DNA of 64,000 nt, taken from positions 62,001 through 126,000 of the forward strand of contig NZ_JQEZ01000007.1 of NCBI RefSeq assembly GCF_000743705.1, in the 5' to 3' direction. Of this stretch, positions 9,726-19,546 are shown one piece after another (position 1 is the stretch's first letter; each line of letters opens with the position of its first letter). Under the pieces are notes generated by a model. The model did no database searches and was not told where the DNA came from. It saw only the letters and a program-made list of their open reading frames with translations. The translations under genes were made by a program, and so were the position numbers. Source of the DNA: Ruegeria halocynthiae. GTDB taxonomy: Bacteria; Pseudomonadota; Alphaproteobacteria; Rhodobacterales; Rhodobacteraceae.

Positions 9726-10409
9726 CTAAAACCTGTTCCAGATTGCAAGTTTGATGCCCGTGTCATCGCGGGCATCATTGCGTTCCAGGCCCAGTACCCA
9801 TGTTATCGCACTGTCTTTGGCGCGGATCATCACCGATGGCCGCGCCTTCCAGTACAACGGTTCACCAGAACGATAGGCTGTTTCGACTTGAATAAGAGGA
9901 TTCAGCAACCGATCCGAGGATAAGCCCGCGGTGAAATCCAGTTTACGATACACGCCATCATGCGTTCGGTTTTCAAGTGCCGCATCTATGGCCAGCCAGC
10001 CGTTTCCCCGTCCGGTTTGAAACCCTTTGCCGTAGGATAGGGTCACTTTGTACAAGGCCCAGGCGCGGGCTTGTTTGTGATGAGCCCCGGCACCGAATTC
10101 TGCGGAAAAGCGCCCCCATTGGCCAAAGTCGGCAACCGGTATTCTGGCAAACATCAGGGCATGACCATTTAGGTCCTGGCGTTCCTCTAAATCCAATCCG
10201 ATTGTTAGGTTGGGCCGATACCCAAATTCCGCATAAAACGACGACTTGTAGTCGAAGCTGCCATCCTGATTTCGAAACGCAGCGACGGACGCTGCGGTGA
10301 ATGCTGAATCCTTTTCCTGCAGCCAGGCCCCCGGTCTGGCAGGCGCTGCGGCGAGCAGAAGAAACAACAATAATACGACCCGGCCCATGCGCGCAGCATC
10401 CAATGGCAT
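9726..10409 (-). CDS. Probable outer-membrane beta-barrel protein of unknown function
   Basis: A hydrophobic signal (GRVVLLLFLLLAAAPARPGA) is followed by alternating amphipathic strands (SSFYAEFGYRP, LTIGLDLEERQ, GRFSAEFGAGAHH, ARAWALYKVTLSYG). The last residue is phenylalanine (AIWNRF), the BAM-recognised end of outer-membrane barrels. At 227 residues it would hold roughly ten strands. No family is recognised. It is convergent with the beta-helix gene. Confidence 0.6.
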   Translation of the reverse strand: MPLDAARMGRVVLLLFLLLAAAPARPGAWLQEKDSAFTAASVAAFRNQDGSFDYKSSFYAEFGYRPNLTIGLDLEERQDLNGHALMFARIPVADFGQWGRFSAEFGAGAHHKQARAWALYKVTLSYGKGFQTGRGNGWLAIDAALENRTHDGVYRKLDFTAGLSSDRLLNPLIQVETAYRSGEPLYWKARPSVMIRAKDSAITWVLGLERNDARDDTGIKLAIWNRF

Positions 10410-10532
10410 GGTTAACGGACCGTTAGTATTTTGTTCAATTGTTGGAAACGCCCAAAAAGGGCGGGTAAGCGAAGGAAACCCAAGACGTTTTCAAAACCTG
10501 TGTTAGGCTAGAGCTGTCAAGGGAGGAACAAG

Positions 10533-10859
10533 ATGCCGAAGATTTCCAAGAGCGCCAGTATCCAGACCGTTATTACAACATTTGAGATGACGCCCGGTAC
10601 GTGTCAGGACCTGCTGGAGGCGCTGACAGATGCCTTTGCTGAATTCATTTCGAAACAACCCGGCTTCATTGCGGCAGGCCTGCATGTGAACGACGCCCAG
10701 ACAAGGATTGCCAATTATTCACAGTGGCAGCGCCGCGAGGATTTTCTGGCCATGCTGCGAACCCCGGAGATGCGGGATCGCAACCGAAAGATCAACGAAC
10801 TGTGCAAGAGTTTTGAGCCGGTCATGTATGATGTCGCCGGAACGTTTGGCAGTTCCTGA
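10533..10859 (+). CDS. Antibiotic biosynthesis monooxygenase (ABM) domain protein
   Basis: A 108-residue dimeric alpha-beta barrel type sequence: TVITTFEMTPGTCQDLLEALTDAF, then ISKQPGFIAAGLHVN, then ANYSQWQRREDFLAML. The W-x-x-x-E/D-x-x-x-A pattern is typical of ABM domains (small quinone or heme oxygenases, many uncharacterised). AGGAGG at 10522-10527 supports the start at 10533. It lies upstream of a universal stress protein gene. Confidence 0.75.
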   Translation: MPKISKSASIQTVITTFEMTPGTCQDLLEALTDAFAEFISKQPGFIAAGLHVNDAQTRIANYSQWQRREDFLAMLRTPEMRDRNRKINELCKSFEPVMYDVAGTFGSS

Positions 10860-10924
10860 CCCAGATCAAAGCCGAAAATCCGGGTTGGTTGCAACGTGGT
10901 GACGTGAAAACGGAGGTGCGCGTC

Positions 10925-11332
10925 ATGTATCATAACATTCTTGTTCCCATTTCATTCGATGCCGAGAGGGATATATCTGGCCCGCTGAAGCTGGCCGAGA
11001 TACTGGCGACCCCCGATGCGCAGGTCACCCTGTTGCATGTGGTCGAGCATATTCCGAACTATGCCATTTCATACATGCCGCCCGAATACCTGACCGAAGC
11101 GCGCCGCGCGATCCAGACAGAGCTGGATGACCTGGCGGCGAAACTGCCCAATGCCAAAGGGGTGGTGGTCGAGGGCCATTCAGGCCGCACCATTCTGGAT
11201 TGGTCGCTAGAGCATAAACCGGACCTGATTATTCTGGCTTCACATCGGCCTGGAATGCAGGATCTGCTTTTGGGGTCGACGGCCAATCACCTTGTTCGTC
11301 ACGCCGCCTGTGCGGTTCATGTGGTGCGCTGA
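10925..11332 (+). CDS. Universal stress protein (UspA family)
   Basis: Residues 1-135 form one Usp domain: the N-terminal strand MYHNILVPISFD, VTLLHVVEHIP, and the C-terminal IILASHRPGMQDLLLGSTANHLVRHA, which contains the G-x2-G-x9-G(S/T)-type nucleotide loop in degenerate form. Start chosen at ATG 10925 after a GGAGG upstream. Its 3' end overlaps the convergent PNPOx-like gene by 16 bases. Confidence 0.88.
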   Translation: MYHNILVPISFDAERDISGPLKLAEILATPDAQVTLLHVVEHIPNYAISYMPPEYLTEARRAIQTELDDLAAKLPNAKGVVVEGHSGRTILDWSLEHKPDLIILASHRPGMQDLLLGSTANHLVRHAACAVHVVR

Positions 11333-11868
11333 ACGGGGAAAAGATCAGTTTCGGCCAAACGCCACGCCTTTCCGAAACCGCCATTCAGCACTCCGTCGGA
11401 TACTTCAAAACGAACAAAGCTGAAGTCGGCGAAATCGACATAGAGTTTCGCCTTGGGGCGCAGCGTAAGATACCGCGCCCGCAATCTGGCGTGTTCCGCT
11501 GTTTCTCGTGCAATGAACCCGGCGCGGACATGCAGGGTTAACCGGGGGTGGATCAGGGGGTCTCCGGTTTCTTGCGGTTCACCGATCAATAGCGCACAGA
11601 CCGGATTGGCATGCACGGCCTGCGTATGATCGGCCAGTGCGGATATCAGGCTTATCGGTCTCGCATCCTCGTCGGTTGCCAGCGCGATCCGTGACACGGT
11701 GGGCAGCCCACTGTCCGGGTGCAACGTTGCAAGGGCCGCATGGCTGACCCGGTCTATCAGGTTCCAAGCCAAGGTTCGGGCCGTGTCGTCGACGTGGCGA
11801 TATGGATCAGCGTTTGTCACGATATGTTCAGGTTCATTGGTTTGGCTGCTATCGACTGGATAGCTCAA
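11317..11868 (-). CDS. Pyridoxamine 5'-phosphate oxidase-like (HugZ/split-barrel) FMN-binding protein
   Basis: 183 residues with the split-barrel flavin-binding pattern: SHAALATLHPDSGLPTVSRIALATDEDARPISLIS at about 40-75, ALLIGEPQ, then HARLRARYLTLRPKAKLYVDFADFSFVRFEV near 125-160. The latter resembles the heme-utilisation (HugZ) branch. The exact substrate (heme or an unknown oxidisable ligand) is not determined. Convergent with the universal stress gene, with overlapping ends. Confidence 0.78.
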   Translation of the reverse strand: MSYPVDSSQTNEPEHIVTNADPYRHVDDTARTLAWNLIDRVSHAALATLHPDSGLPTVSRIALATDEDARPISLISALADHTQAVHANPVCALLIGEPQETGDPLIHPRLTLHVRAGFIARETAEHARLRARYLTLRPKAKLYVDFADFSFVRFEVSDGVLNGGFGKAWRLAETDLFPVQRTT

Positions 11869-12009
11869 ACTCCCACTAAATTCGACAGTTAGTATGGGCC
11901 CGCGTCAAAAGGATCGTGATCCCATGGCGGGAAATTGGGCCTCGGTATTGCCACAAATCCGGCCTATCTTGCGGCAATGCCATCGAAGAATTCCGAACCG
12001 CGTGCCACG

Positions 12010-12399
12010 ATGTCCGACCCGCCTCTCAAGAGGCGCCAAAAACGTGCCGAGGCCCTGCGGAAACGGGCATTGTCGCCGGTGCGAATTCTGACGATGGTCC
12101 TTATGCTGCCTTTCACGACGCTGATCATTGCGATGGGCGTCTATATGCGCACATCCGAATTTGAACACGAGCAGGCAGCGTTTCATCTGATTGCGATGGC
12201 AGGGTGCAAGGCGGCTGAAGCCATTGTGCCGGGGCCCTTTCTGGTCGGTCAGCCGGGGTATCATGCGCGCAATGACCCTGACGGTGATGGTGTTGCCTGC
12301 GGCACAATCCGGGCTGCGCCGGTGCCAGCTGCGGTACCGCAACAAGGCGGGGCATCGCAACAAAGGTCGGTGGGTAACGCCAAGTTTGTACGCCCCTGA
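12010..12399 (+). CDS. Membrane-anchored excalibur calcium-binding domain protein
   Basis: From ATG 12010 the protein is about 129 residues: a basic start (PPLKRRQKRAEALRKR), one membrane segment (ILTMVLMLPFTTLIIAMGVYM), then an excalibur motif GCKAAEAI...YHARNDPDGDGVACG. Its D-x-D-x-D-G-x-x-C loop is EF-hand-like. The cysteine pair and Ca-binding aspartates are intact. The frame is open to 11935; ATG 11980 is another candidate start. The fold is expected to face the periplasm. Confidence 0.75.
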   Translation: MSDPPLKRRQKRAEALRKRALSPVRILTMVLMLPFTTLIIAMGVYMRTSEFEHEQAAFHLIAMAGCKAAEAIVPGPFLVGQPGYHARNDPDGDGVACGTIRAAPVPAAVPQQGGASQQRSVGNAKFVRP

Positions 12400-12508
12400 T
12401 CGCCGCGTGGACCTTTCTGCCTGACACCCGCTTTGCCGTGCTATCATGCAGTACGGCGCGCCGTGCGCGTCGTCATTGGGGGATTTCGCCCTGAAAGGGA
12501 GGAACGAC

Positions 12509-12799
12509 ATGTTTGCACGTATTACTCAATTCAAAATGAAGCCGGGCATGCGAGACGCGGCCGAGGCGAAGATGAACGAATTGAAAGATCAAATCATGGG
12601 CATGGATGGCATGCACAGCTTTACCAATGTCATGAACGAGGACGGCACCGGTTTCGTGGTTGCGGTTGTGCAAAGCGAAGAAACCTCGAACACCAATGCG
12701 TCCAAGGTGGCGCAGCTTTGGGGTCACTTCGCCGAGTTCCTCGAAGGCCCGCCATCGCCCGCCGGGTTCGACGTGGTTGTCCATTGGGACAAGGGGTAA
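12509..12799 (+). CDS. Small ABM-like (dimeric alpha-beta barrel) protein
   Basis: 96 residues: MFARITQFKMKPGMRDAAEAKM at the N-terminus, then GMHSFTNVMNEDGTGFVVAVVQSEET. This is the usual strand-helix-strand layout of uncharacterised ABM-type domains. ATG 12509 is preceded by GGGAGG. It is followed by a pair of hairpins at 12809-12852. The function is unknown. Confidence 0.65.
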   Translation: MFARITQFKMKPGMRDAAEAKMNELKDQIMGMDGMHSFTNVMNEDGTGFVVAVVQSEETSNTNASKVAQLWGHFAEFLEGPPSPAGFDVVVHWDKG

Positions 12800-12808
12800 G
12801 CTCGCACC

Positions 12809-12852
12809 GAAATCTTGAAAAGATTTCTGGTCCGCTTTCTTTTCAAGAAAGC
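12809..12852. terminator. Twin hairpins, probable bidirectional terminator between convergent genes
   Basis: Two perfect 8-bp stems with 3-nt loops lie side by side: GAAATCTT/AAGATTTC (12809-12827) and GCTTTCTT/AAGAAAGC (12834-12852). TCTTGAAAAGA at 12813-12823 is the exact reverse complement of TCTTTTCAAGA at 12838-12848, so the hairpins can also pair with each other. The site lies between the stops of two convergent genes, which fits a terminator in both directions. Confidence 0.55.
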
Positions 12853-12862
12853 GATGCGTGGC

Positions 12863-13093
12863 TCAGGTGAGCCAACGCACAGGTGCGCGATTGCAGAAGA
12901 TCACGATCTGGCCCGAATTTTCGGCTACCTGATATCCGCGCCGATGGATTTCGGCCATGAACCGCTCCATCCCGGCAAAGCGTTCGATGTCCCGTGCCTT
13001 GCGCCGGATCACGCCACCCTGTTGTACGGCCTTGGATGCGAACAGGTCGTTGAGCCATATTTCGGGCGAGAGCGGAGAGTTTCGGGTGTGCAT
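12863..13093 (-). CDS. Small conserved-looking protein of unknown function
   Basis: 76 residues: NSPLSPEIWLNDLFASKAVQQ, then GGVIRRKARDIERFAGMERFM and a last strand GYQVAENSGQIVIFCNRAPV. The pattern recalls short Rhodobacteraceae proteins sometimes mislabelled as phosphoribosylanthranilate isomerase; at this length it cannot be that enzyme. No strong ribosome binding site is seen. It is convergent with the ABM-like gene and separated from it by the twin hairpins. Confidence 0.55.
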   Translation of the reverse strand: MHTRNSPLSPEIWLNDLFASKAVQQGGVIRRKARDIERFAGMERFMAEIHRRGYQVAENSGQIVIFCNRAPVRWLT

Positions 13094-13183
13094 GGTCGCA
13101 GGGTTTATCCGGTTTGGTTAAGGCCGGGTTAAGACGCGAAGTCTGTCTTGCATTTCATTCACCAGATTGCCCATGTTGGGGTC

Positions 13184-13537
13184 ATGACCCGTGATGAGTT
13201 CAATGCATTCTGCGCCGCCCTGAAAGCCACCAGCCATGTGGTGCAGTGGGGCAATGCGGATGTGTGGAAAGTGGGCGGCAAGGTGTTCGCGCTCTGTGGC
13301 TGGAACGACGGCGAAGATGCCTTTACCTTTAAGGCCACCGATCTGGCCTTTGAAGTGCTTCAGGATGAACCCGGTATCCGCCCAGCGCCCTATCTGGCGT
13401 CGCGGGGGATGAAATGGCTGCAGGTCTATGAAGAACGCGGGATGAGCGACGCCTCACTGCGCGAGCATATCGTCACGTCTTATGATCTGGTCGTGGCCAA
13501 GCTGACCAAAAAGATGCGGGCTGAGTTGGGCGTTTAA
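13184..13537 (+). CDS. MmcQ/YjbR family protein
   Basis: 117 residues with typical YjbR features: MTRDEFNAFCAALKAT at the start, VVQWGNADVWKVGGKVFALCGW (strand pair), GIRPAPYLASRGMKWLQV near residue 73, and a last helix SYDLVVAKLTKKMR. The family has a CyaY-like fold and is often annotated as DNA-binding without proof. Start at ATG 13184. Its end overlaps the convergent ORF6N gene by four bases. Confidence 0.85.
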   Translation: MTRDEFNAFCAALKATSHVVQWGNADVWKVGGKVFALCGWNDGEDAFTFKATDLAFEVLQDEPGIRPAPYLASRGMKWLQVYEERGMSDASLREHIVTSYDLVVAKLTKKMRAELGV

Positions 13538-14241
13538 CCCTTCATCGCGTGCAGCAGTTCCAGCAATTGTTTCCGGTCGTCATCATCGGTGTAATCGCCA
13601 CTTGCCAGACGTTCGGCAATGCGCAGGCGCAGGCGTTCCTGCTGGGTGCGCACCTCTTCTCCGGCGGTTTCGGCGAGGGTCTTCATGATCACCGCCACGG
13701 CCTGTTGTCGTTTGGTGGTGGGGTTGGCGATGTAATCGACCAGGCTCTGTTGCCCGGAATCGAGGATATTTTCCGCCAGATCGCGCAGTTGCTCGCCATT
13801 GGGCAGCAGCGGGGCGGGGGCATCGGCGGGCGGCAGAATTTCCGGCACGCTGCGCGGGGTCTCGACCAGGGCGTTTGCGCCGTCGACAAAGGCCTCGGTG
13901 ATCATCCGGGTGATCTTGATCGCGCGCGGGTCCTTGAACAGGGCCGAGGCGATGGCCACGCCGTAATCCGTATAGACCCATGGATTGACCCGTCGCCCGC
14001 CGCGGCCCTTGGGTTTTGAGATCACATTCCGTGATTGCAAATCACCGACCTCGGCATCGGTCAGCTGAAAGCGGTAGCCCTCGAACAGGTCCTTGTTGCG
14101 CGAGACGGCCTGATTGAAGGCGCTGACGGATTTTCCGTAGAACTGCGCCAGATCCTCGGCCAGTACCACGCGGGTGCCGCGCACCCGGTGAATGGCGCTT
14201 TGGACCTCATGCGTGCTGGGCAGGGTGTTCGGGTTCGTCAT
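13534..14241 (-). CDS. ORF6N domain-containing (Rha/KilA-N-like) DNA-binding protein
   Basis: Residues 12-105 match the ORF6N domain: GTRVVLAEDLAQFYGKSVSAFNQAVSRNKDLF, then YRFQLTDAEVGDLQSRNVIS. The remainder is helical and charged, with EEVRTQQERLRLRIAERLASGDY near the end. ORF6N proteins are usually phage- or plasmid-borne antirepressor-like factors, so this may be a relic of a mobile element, although no phage gene adjoins it. The next gene outward is AT-rich and of foreign appearance. Confidence 0.75.
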   Translation of the reverse strand: MTNPNTLPSTHEVQSAIHRVRGTRVVLAEDLAQFYGKSVSAFNQAVSRNKDLFEGYRFQLTDAEVGDLQSRNVISKPKGRGGRRVNPWVYTDYGVAIASALFKDPRAIKITRMITEAFVDGANALVETPRSVPEILPPADAPAPLLPNGEQLRDLAENILDSGQQSLVDYIANPTTKRQQAVAVIMKTLAETAGEEVRTQQERLRLRIAERLASGDYTDDDDRKQLLELLHAMKG

Positions 14242-14321
14242 GGCAACCGTTTGGAATCACAATTTGTGATTTCAAACGTGGAGGAGTGCGCGCTGGGCTG
14301 CAAGGGGGGAGTGTGCAGGGG

Positions 14322-14390
14322 GTAGGATGGGGTTTTACCCCATCGCGCGTTTGGTTGAATCCGAAGTGATGGGTTGGAAACCCATCCTAC
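14322..14390. repeat. Palindromic intergenic element with GTAGGATGGG / CCCATCCTAC ends
   Basis: GTAGGATGGG at 14322-14331 is the exact inverse of CCCATCCTAC at 14381-14390. Inner arms GGGGTTTTACCCC and GGGTTGGAAACCC form their own short hairpins. This four-arm layout is like the REP/BIME-type repeats scattered through GC-rich proteobacterial genomes. It lies in the 248-base gap between the ORF6N gene and an AT-rich gene. Confidence 0.6.
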
Positions 14391-14489
14391 GCTTGCCGCT
14401 AGAATGCAGCGCCTTGGGATGGGAAGGTTCATAAATCAAGCATCGTGAACAATTCAACAACATAGGTAGAAGTACCCATTCTAAGAAGA

Positions 14490-14975
14490 CTAGTTACTGG
14501 TCTCTCCATCGAGAAGGAGTTCAAAGTCTTCAAGCTGCTTAGTTATAGCAGAGTTGTCCGCTCGCCAAATGGACCCATCTTTGAATCTGACGATCGCAAC
14601 GTAGGCCAAGCCATGTCCGTGGTGTTGAAACAAAAACGCCGAACTGGCACGTTGTTCCCAGCCCGGTTCGTCGCTTGCATCGACCATAACTTGGTTCATG
14701 GCATATCCGACGAACGGTCGCCCCATGTCTCTATTAAACGCATCAAAGATGTAGAAGCCGAGGCCGTATGCCTCAACCGGTTGATTGGACACATTTTGTA
14801 CTTGCGCTCGATGGATGACAGTCCCATCGCCAACTCGGTCCGGGGACTTGTAACGGTTCGTATAAGATGTGATTTCTAACGGTGCGCTTTCTTGTACGAG
14901 TACTGTGGCCTTTTCCGCGTTCGCCATAGGCGCAATTAAACCTAGAAAACATGTAAAGAACAATTTTTTCAACAT
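14490..14975 (-). CDS. Exported protein of unknown function
   Basis: 161 residues with a clear Sec signal (MLKKLFFTCFLGLIAPMANA), cleavage expected after ANA. The mature part reads like a beta-sandwich (VIHRAQVQNVSNQPVEAYGLGFYIFDAFN, YVAIVRFKDGSIWRAD). The N-terminal half-pattern of a NVSNQPV-type exposed strand recalls FxLYD-like domains, but no family assignment is safe. Codon use is more AT-rich than in its neighbours, pointing to acquisition from elsewhere. Confidence 0.6.
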   Translation of the reverse strand: MLKKLFFTCFLGLIAPMANAEKATVLVQESAPLEITSYTNRYKSPDRVGDGTVIHRAQVQNVSNQPVEAYGLGFYIFDAFNRDMGRPFVGYAMNQVMVDASDEPGWEQRASSAFLFQHHGHGLAYVAIVRFKDGSIWRADNSAITKQLEDFELLLDGETSN

Positions 14976-15044
14976 CTTGAAGCCATTTCACCGATAAAGA
15001 TTTGTTGGGACACTCTCCCATAAGTAGACACCTACTTCAACCAG

Positions 15045-17231
<2,187 letters not shown>

Positions 17232-17383
17232 CAGGGGGGATTCCTTTCGCGCCTGATTTTGATCTGTTTTTGTTCTTGTTCAAGAGGCAAATCAATTCAG
17301 TGGAATTGCGACAATTGCGGGCTTGTCCGCGCGGCTTACGTAGCGCATAAACAGCCCCAGCCAAGTGAGTACGGAGAGGCGAC

Positions 17384-17695
17384 ATGCGCGCACGGATTTA
17401 CCAGCCCGCAAGGAATGCAATGACCTCGGGGATGGCCAAGACCCGCAAGTGGGTTCTGGAATACGCCCCCGCGTCCGCGCGTGAGGTTGACCCGTTGATG
17501 GGCTGGACGTCTTCGTCGGACACGCAAACTCAGGTACGGCTGAAGTTCGACACCAGGGAAGAGGCGTTGGATTACGCCAAGGATCACGGTATTGACGCGC
17601 TGGTCAGCGAGCCGCACAAGCGCAAGCCAAAGCTGCGGTCGCGCGGCTATGGCGAGAATTTTGCCACCGACCGGCGTGCTCCCTGGACCCACTGA
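17384..17695 (+). CDS. NADH dehydrogenase accessory subunit, NDUFS4 (ETC complex I) family
   Basis: 103 residues with the family pattern [56 protein letters not shown] and a terminal [11 protein letters not shown]. This is the bacterial homologue of the mitochondrial 18-kDa complex I subunit, a hallmark of alphaproteobacteria; it stabilises the NADH-oxidising arm. It stands far from the nuo operon, as is usual. The next gene starts directly after its stop. Confidence 0.93.
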   Translation: MRARIYQPARNAMTSGMAKTRKWVLEYAPASAREVDPLMGWTSSSDTQTQVRLKFDTREEALDYAKDHGIDALVSEPHKRKPKLRSRGYGENFATDRRAPWTH

Positions 17696-18172
17696 ATGAT
17701 CGACATTCGTCAGGCTGATCCGGGTGCAGAAGATCTGCGCCCGCTTGTTCAGGCGCATCTGGCGCACAGCTGGGCGGCAACACCTCAGACGTCGAATCAT
17801 ACGTTGGATGTCGATGCCCTGCGCGATGCCGGAATCCGGTTTTGGGCGATCTATGATGGGGATACGCCGCTGGGGTGTGGTGCCCTCAAGACTTTGCCGG
17901 ACCGCACAGCCGAGGTGAAATCGGTTCATATTCTGTCGCAGGCCCGTGGGCGCGGGCTGGCGCGGGCGATGATGCTGCATCTGGCGGATGTGGCGCGGGC
18001 CGAAGGGGCCATCGCTTTGGTTCTGGAAACCGGCGCGCCCCATCTGACCGAATATGACGCAGCCCGAAAACTGTACGAAGCGTTGGGATATTCCTATTGC
18101 GGGCCAATCTTTGGATATCAGGCCGATCCCAACAGTGCGTTCATGCGCTTGGGTCTTGAACCCCGCCCGTAA
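17696..18172 (+). CDS. GNAT family N-acetyltransferase
   Basis: 158 residues with the GNAT core: GCGALKTLPDRTAEVKSVHI (strands 2-4), then acetyl-CoA loop SQARGRGLARAMMLHLADVARAEG, and a final LVLETGAP...ARKLYEALGYSYCGPIFGY. The Q/R-x-x-G-x-G/A motif is intact. The ATG immediately follows the stop of the complex I subunit gene, so they share a transcript. The acetyl acceptor is unknown. Confidence 0.9.
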   Translation: MIDIRQADPGAEDLRPLVQAHLAHSWAATPQTSNHTLDVDALRDAGIRFWAIYDGDTPLGCGALKTLPDRTAEVKSVHILSQARGRGLARAMMLHLADVARAEGAIALVLETGAPHLTEYDAARKLYEALGYSYCGPIFGYQADPNSAFMRLGLEPRP

Positions 18173-18193
18173 AAACCGCAAGAAGGGCGCAGC

Positions 18194-18270
18194 GGTCCCG
18201 TAGCTCAACTGGATAGAGCAGCTGACTTCTAATCAGCAGGTTGAGGGTTCGAGTCCTTCCGGGATCGCCA
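18194..18270 (+). tRNA. tRNA-Arg (anticodon UCU)
   Basis: 77-nt cloverleaf with an acceptor stem GGTCCCG paired with CGGGATC (one G-U), D arm around TAGCTCAACTGGATAGAGCA, anticodon stem GCTGA/TCAGC with loop CTTCTAA (anticodon TCT at 18228-18230), T arm with GGTTCGAGTCC, and an encoded CCA end. A T-rich stretch follows. No integration is evident at this tRNA: the DNA downstream leads straight into the iol locus. Confidence 0.95.
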
Positions 18271-18351
18271 TTTTCTTTCATTCACAGACCACGTTCGCGC
18301 TGCAGAATTCGCGGGTTTCCTTGGTGTGGATTCATCTTGTTGAAAAAATTC

Positions 18352-18367
18352 TTGCAACCGGTTGCAA
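18352..18367. promoter_or_regulatory. LacI-type operator 1 (upstream of iolG)
   Basis: Perfect 16-bp palindrome TTGCAACCGGTTGCAA, 42 bases before the iolG start, within the presumed promoter region. It has the central CG and symmetry typical of LacI-family operators. Three more copies or near-copies occur at the iol locus boundaries, one of them before the lacI-family gene. Confidence 0.85.
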
Positions 18368-18409
18368 AGAGAATCATTGTGACACCCGAAAGAGAATCGG
18401 GAGAACCGC

Positions 18410-19423
18410 ATGCTGAGAACCGGATTGCTTGGTGCCGGACGCATTGGCCGGGTGCATGCACAGGCCATCGCCGCGCATCCGCAGAGCCAGCTTTGTGCAG
18501 TGTCCGACGCAATATCCGATGCCGCTGAAAGCCTTGCCGCTGAACAGGGGGCTGCGGCGCGCACGTCTCAGGAAATTATCGCTGATCCGTCGATTGATGC
18601 GGTTTTGATCGCCACCCCGACGGACACCCATTCCGACCTGATCGAGGCCGCCGCGCGCGCCGGTAAGGCGGTTCTGTGCGAAAAACCGGTCGATCTGAGC
18701 CTTGAGCGGGCGTTGGCCTGTCAGGCAGTTGCGGCGGAAACCGGCCAGCCGGTCATGGTCGGGTTCAACCGCCGGTTTGATCCCAGCTTCGCAGCGCTGA
18801 AATCAGCCGCCGATCAGGGCGAAATCGGTACGCCCGAGCTGCTGTCGATCACTTCCTTCGACCCGGCGCCGCCGCCGATCAGTTACGTCAAGGTGTCCGG
18901 GGGGCTGTTTCGGGACATGATGATCCATGATTTTGACATGGCGAACTATCTGATGGGCCAATTGCCGGTGCGGATTTCCGCTGTGGGCACCTCGGTTGTC
19001 GATCCTGAAATAGGGCAGGTTGGGGATGTGGATACCGCTGTGGTCACAATGACTTACGCGAATGGTCAGATCGCAGTTATCAAGAATTCACGGCGAGCTG
19101 TCTACGGGTATGATCAGCGGATCGAATTGCTTGGCTCGGGCGGGCTGCTGCAGGCGCACAACGTTCTGGAAAACGCGGTGGTCAAGTCGACGGCAGAGGG
19201 CGTCATCGGTGCCAAGCCGACCTATTTTTTCCTCGAACGTTACATGCCCGCCTACCGTGCGGAATGGGACGCATTTGTACAGGCCGCGCTGTCTGGATCA
19301 GCGATGCCAGCAACGCTGGAGGACGGCGTCGCCGCCCTGGCCATGGCCGAGGCTGCGAGCCGGTCGGCACAGTCCGGGCAGCCGGTTGCGATGGTTGATG
19401 TTTTGAAACCGGTTGCAAAATGA
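18410..19423 (+). CDS. iolG: Inositol 2-dehydrogenase (IolG), Gfo/Idh/MocA family
   Basis: NAD-dependent oxidation of myo-inositol to scyllo-inosose, the first catabolic step. The Rossmann motif GLLGAGRIGRVHA is at the N-terminus, the EKP motif (LCEKPVDLS) near residue 92, and the catalytic region GGLFRDMMIHDFDMANYL holds the Asp-x-x-x-His pair. The 337-residue length is standard. It heads a plus-strand operon with an inositol-type ABC importer, iolD, iolE and iolB. Its last codons overlap an operator-like palindrome at 19403-19418. Confidence 0.92.
   Translation: MLRTGLLGAGRIGRVHAQAIAAHPQSQLCAVSDAISDAAESLAAEQGAAARTSQEIIADPSIDAVLIATPTDTHSDLIEAAARAGKAVLCEKPVDLSLERALACQAVAAETGQPVMVGFNRRFDPSFAALKSAADQGEIGTPELLSITSFDPAPPPISYVKVSGGLFRDMMIHDFDMANYLMGQLPVRISAVGTSVVDPEIGQVGDVDTAVVTMTYANGQIAVIKNSRRAVYGYDQRIELLGSGGLLQAHNVLENAVVKSTAEGVIGAKPTYFFLERYMPAYRAEWDAFVQAALSGSAMPATLEDGVAALAMAEAASRSAQSGQPVAMVDVLKPVAK
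19403..19418. promoter_or_regulatory. LacI-type operator 2 (inside the end of iolG)
   Basis: TTGAAACCGGTTGCAA, one base pair away from the perfect TTGCAACCGGTTGCAA palindrome. It lies over the last coding codons of iolG and about 130 bases before the periplasmic binding protein gene. This placement suggests control of a second, internal promoter for the transporter and catabolic genes, or a roadblock or looping partner for operator 1. Confidence 0.7.
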
Positions 19424-19546
19424 ATGGATTTCCGGAAACTGAGGAAAGCTCCGCCAGTAACCGGAGCGGAGGAGATTCGGTGAATCCGGATGATCGGGGC
19501 TGATACCCCGACAAAAAGACAAACTGTTCTTATGGGAGGAAACCAA

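Noticed and set aside
18194..18410. Integration site at tRNA-Arg
   Set aside because: No integrase, no repeat of the tRNA end nearby, and host-type iol genes follow.
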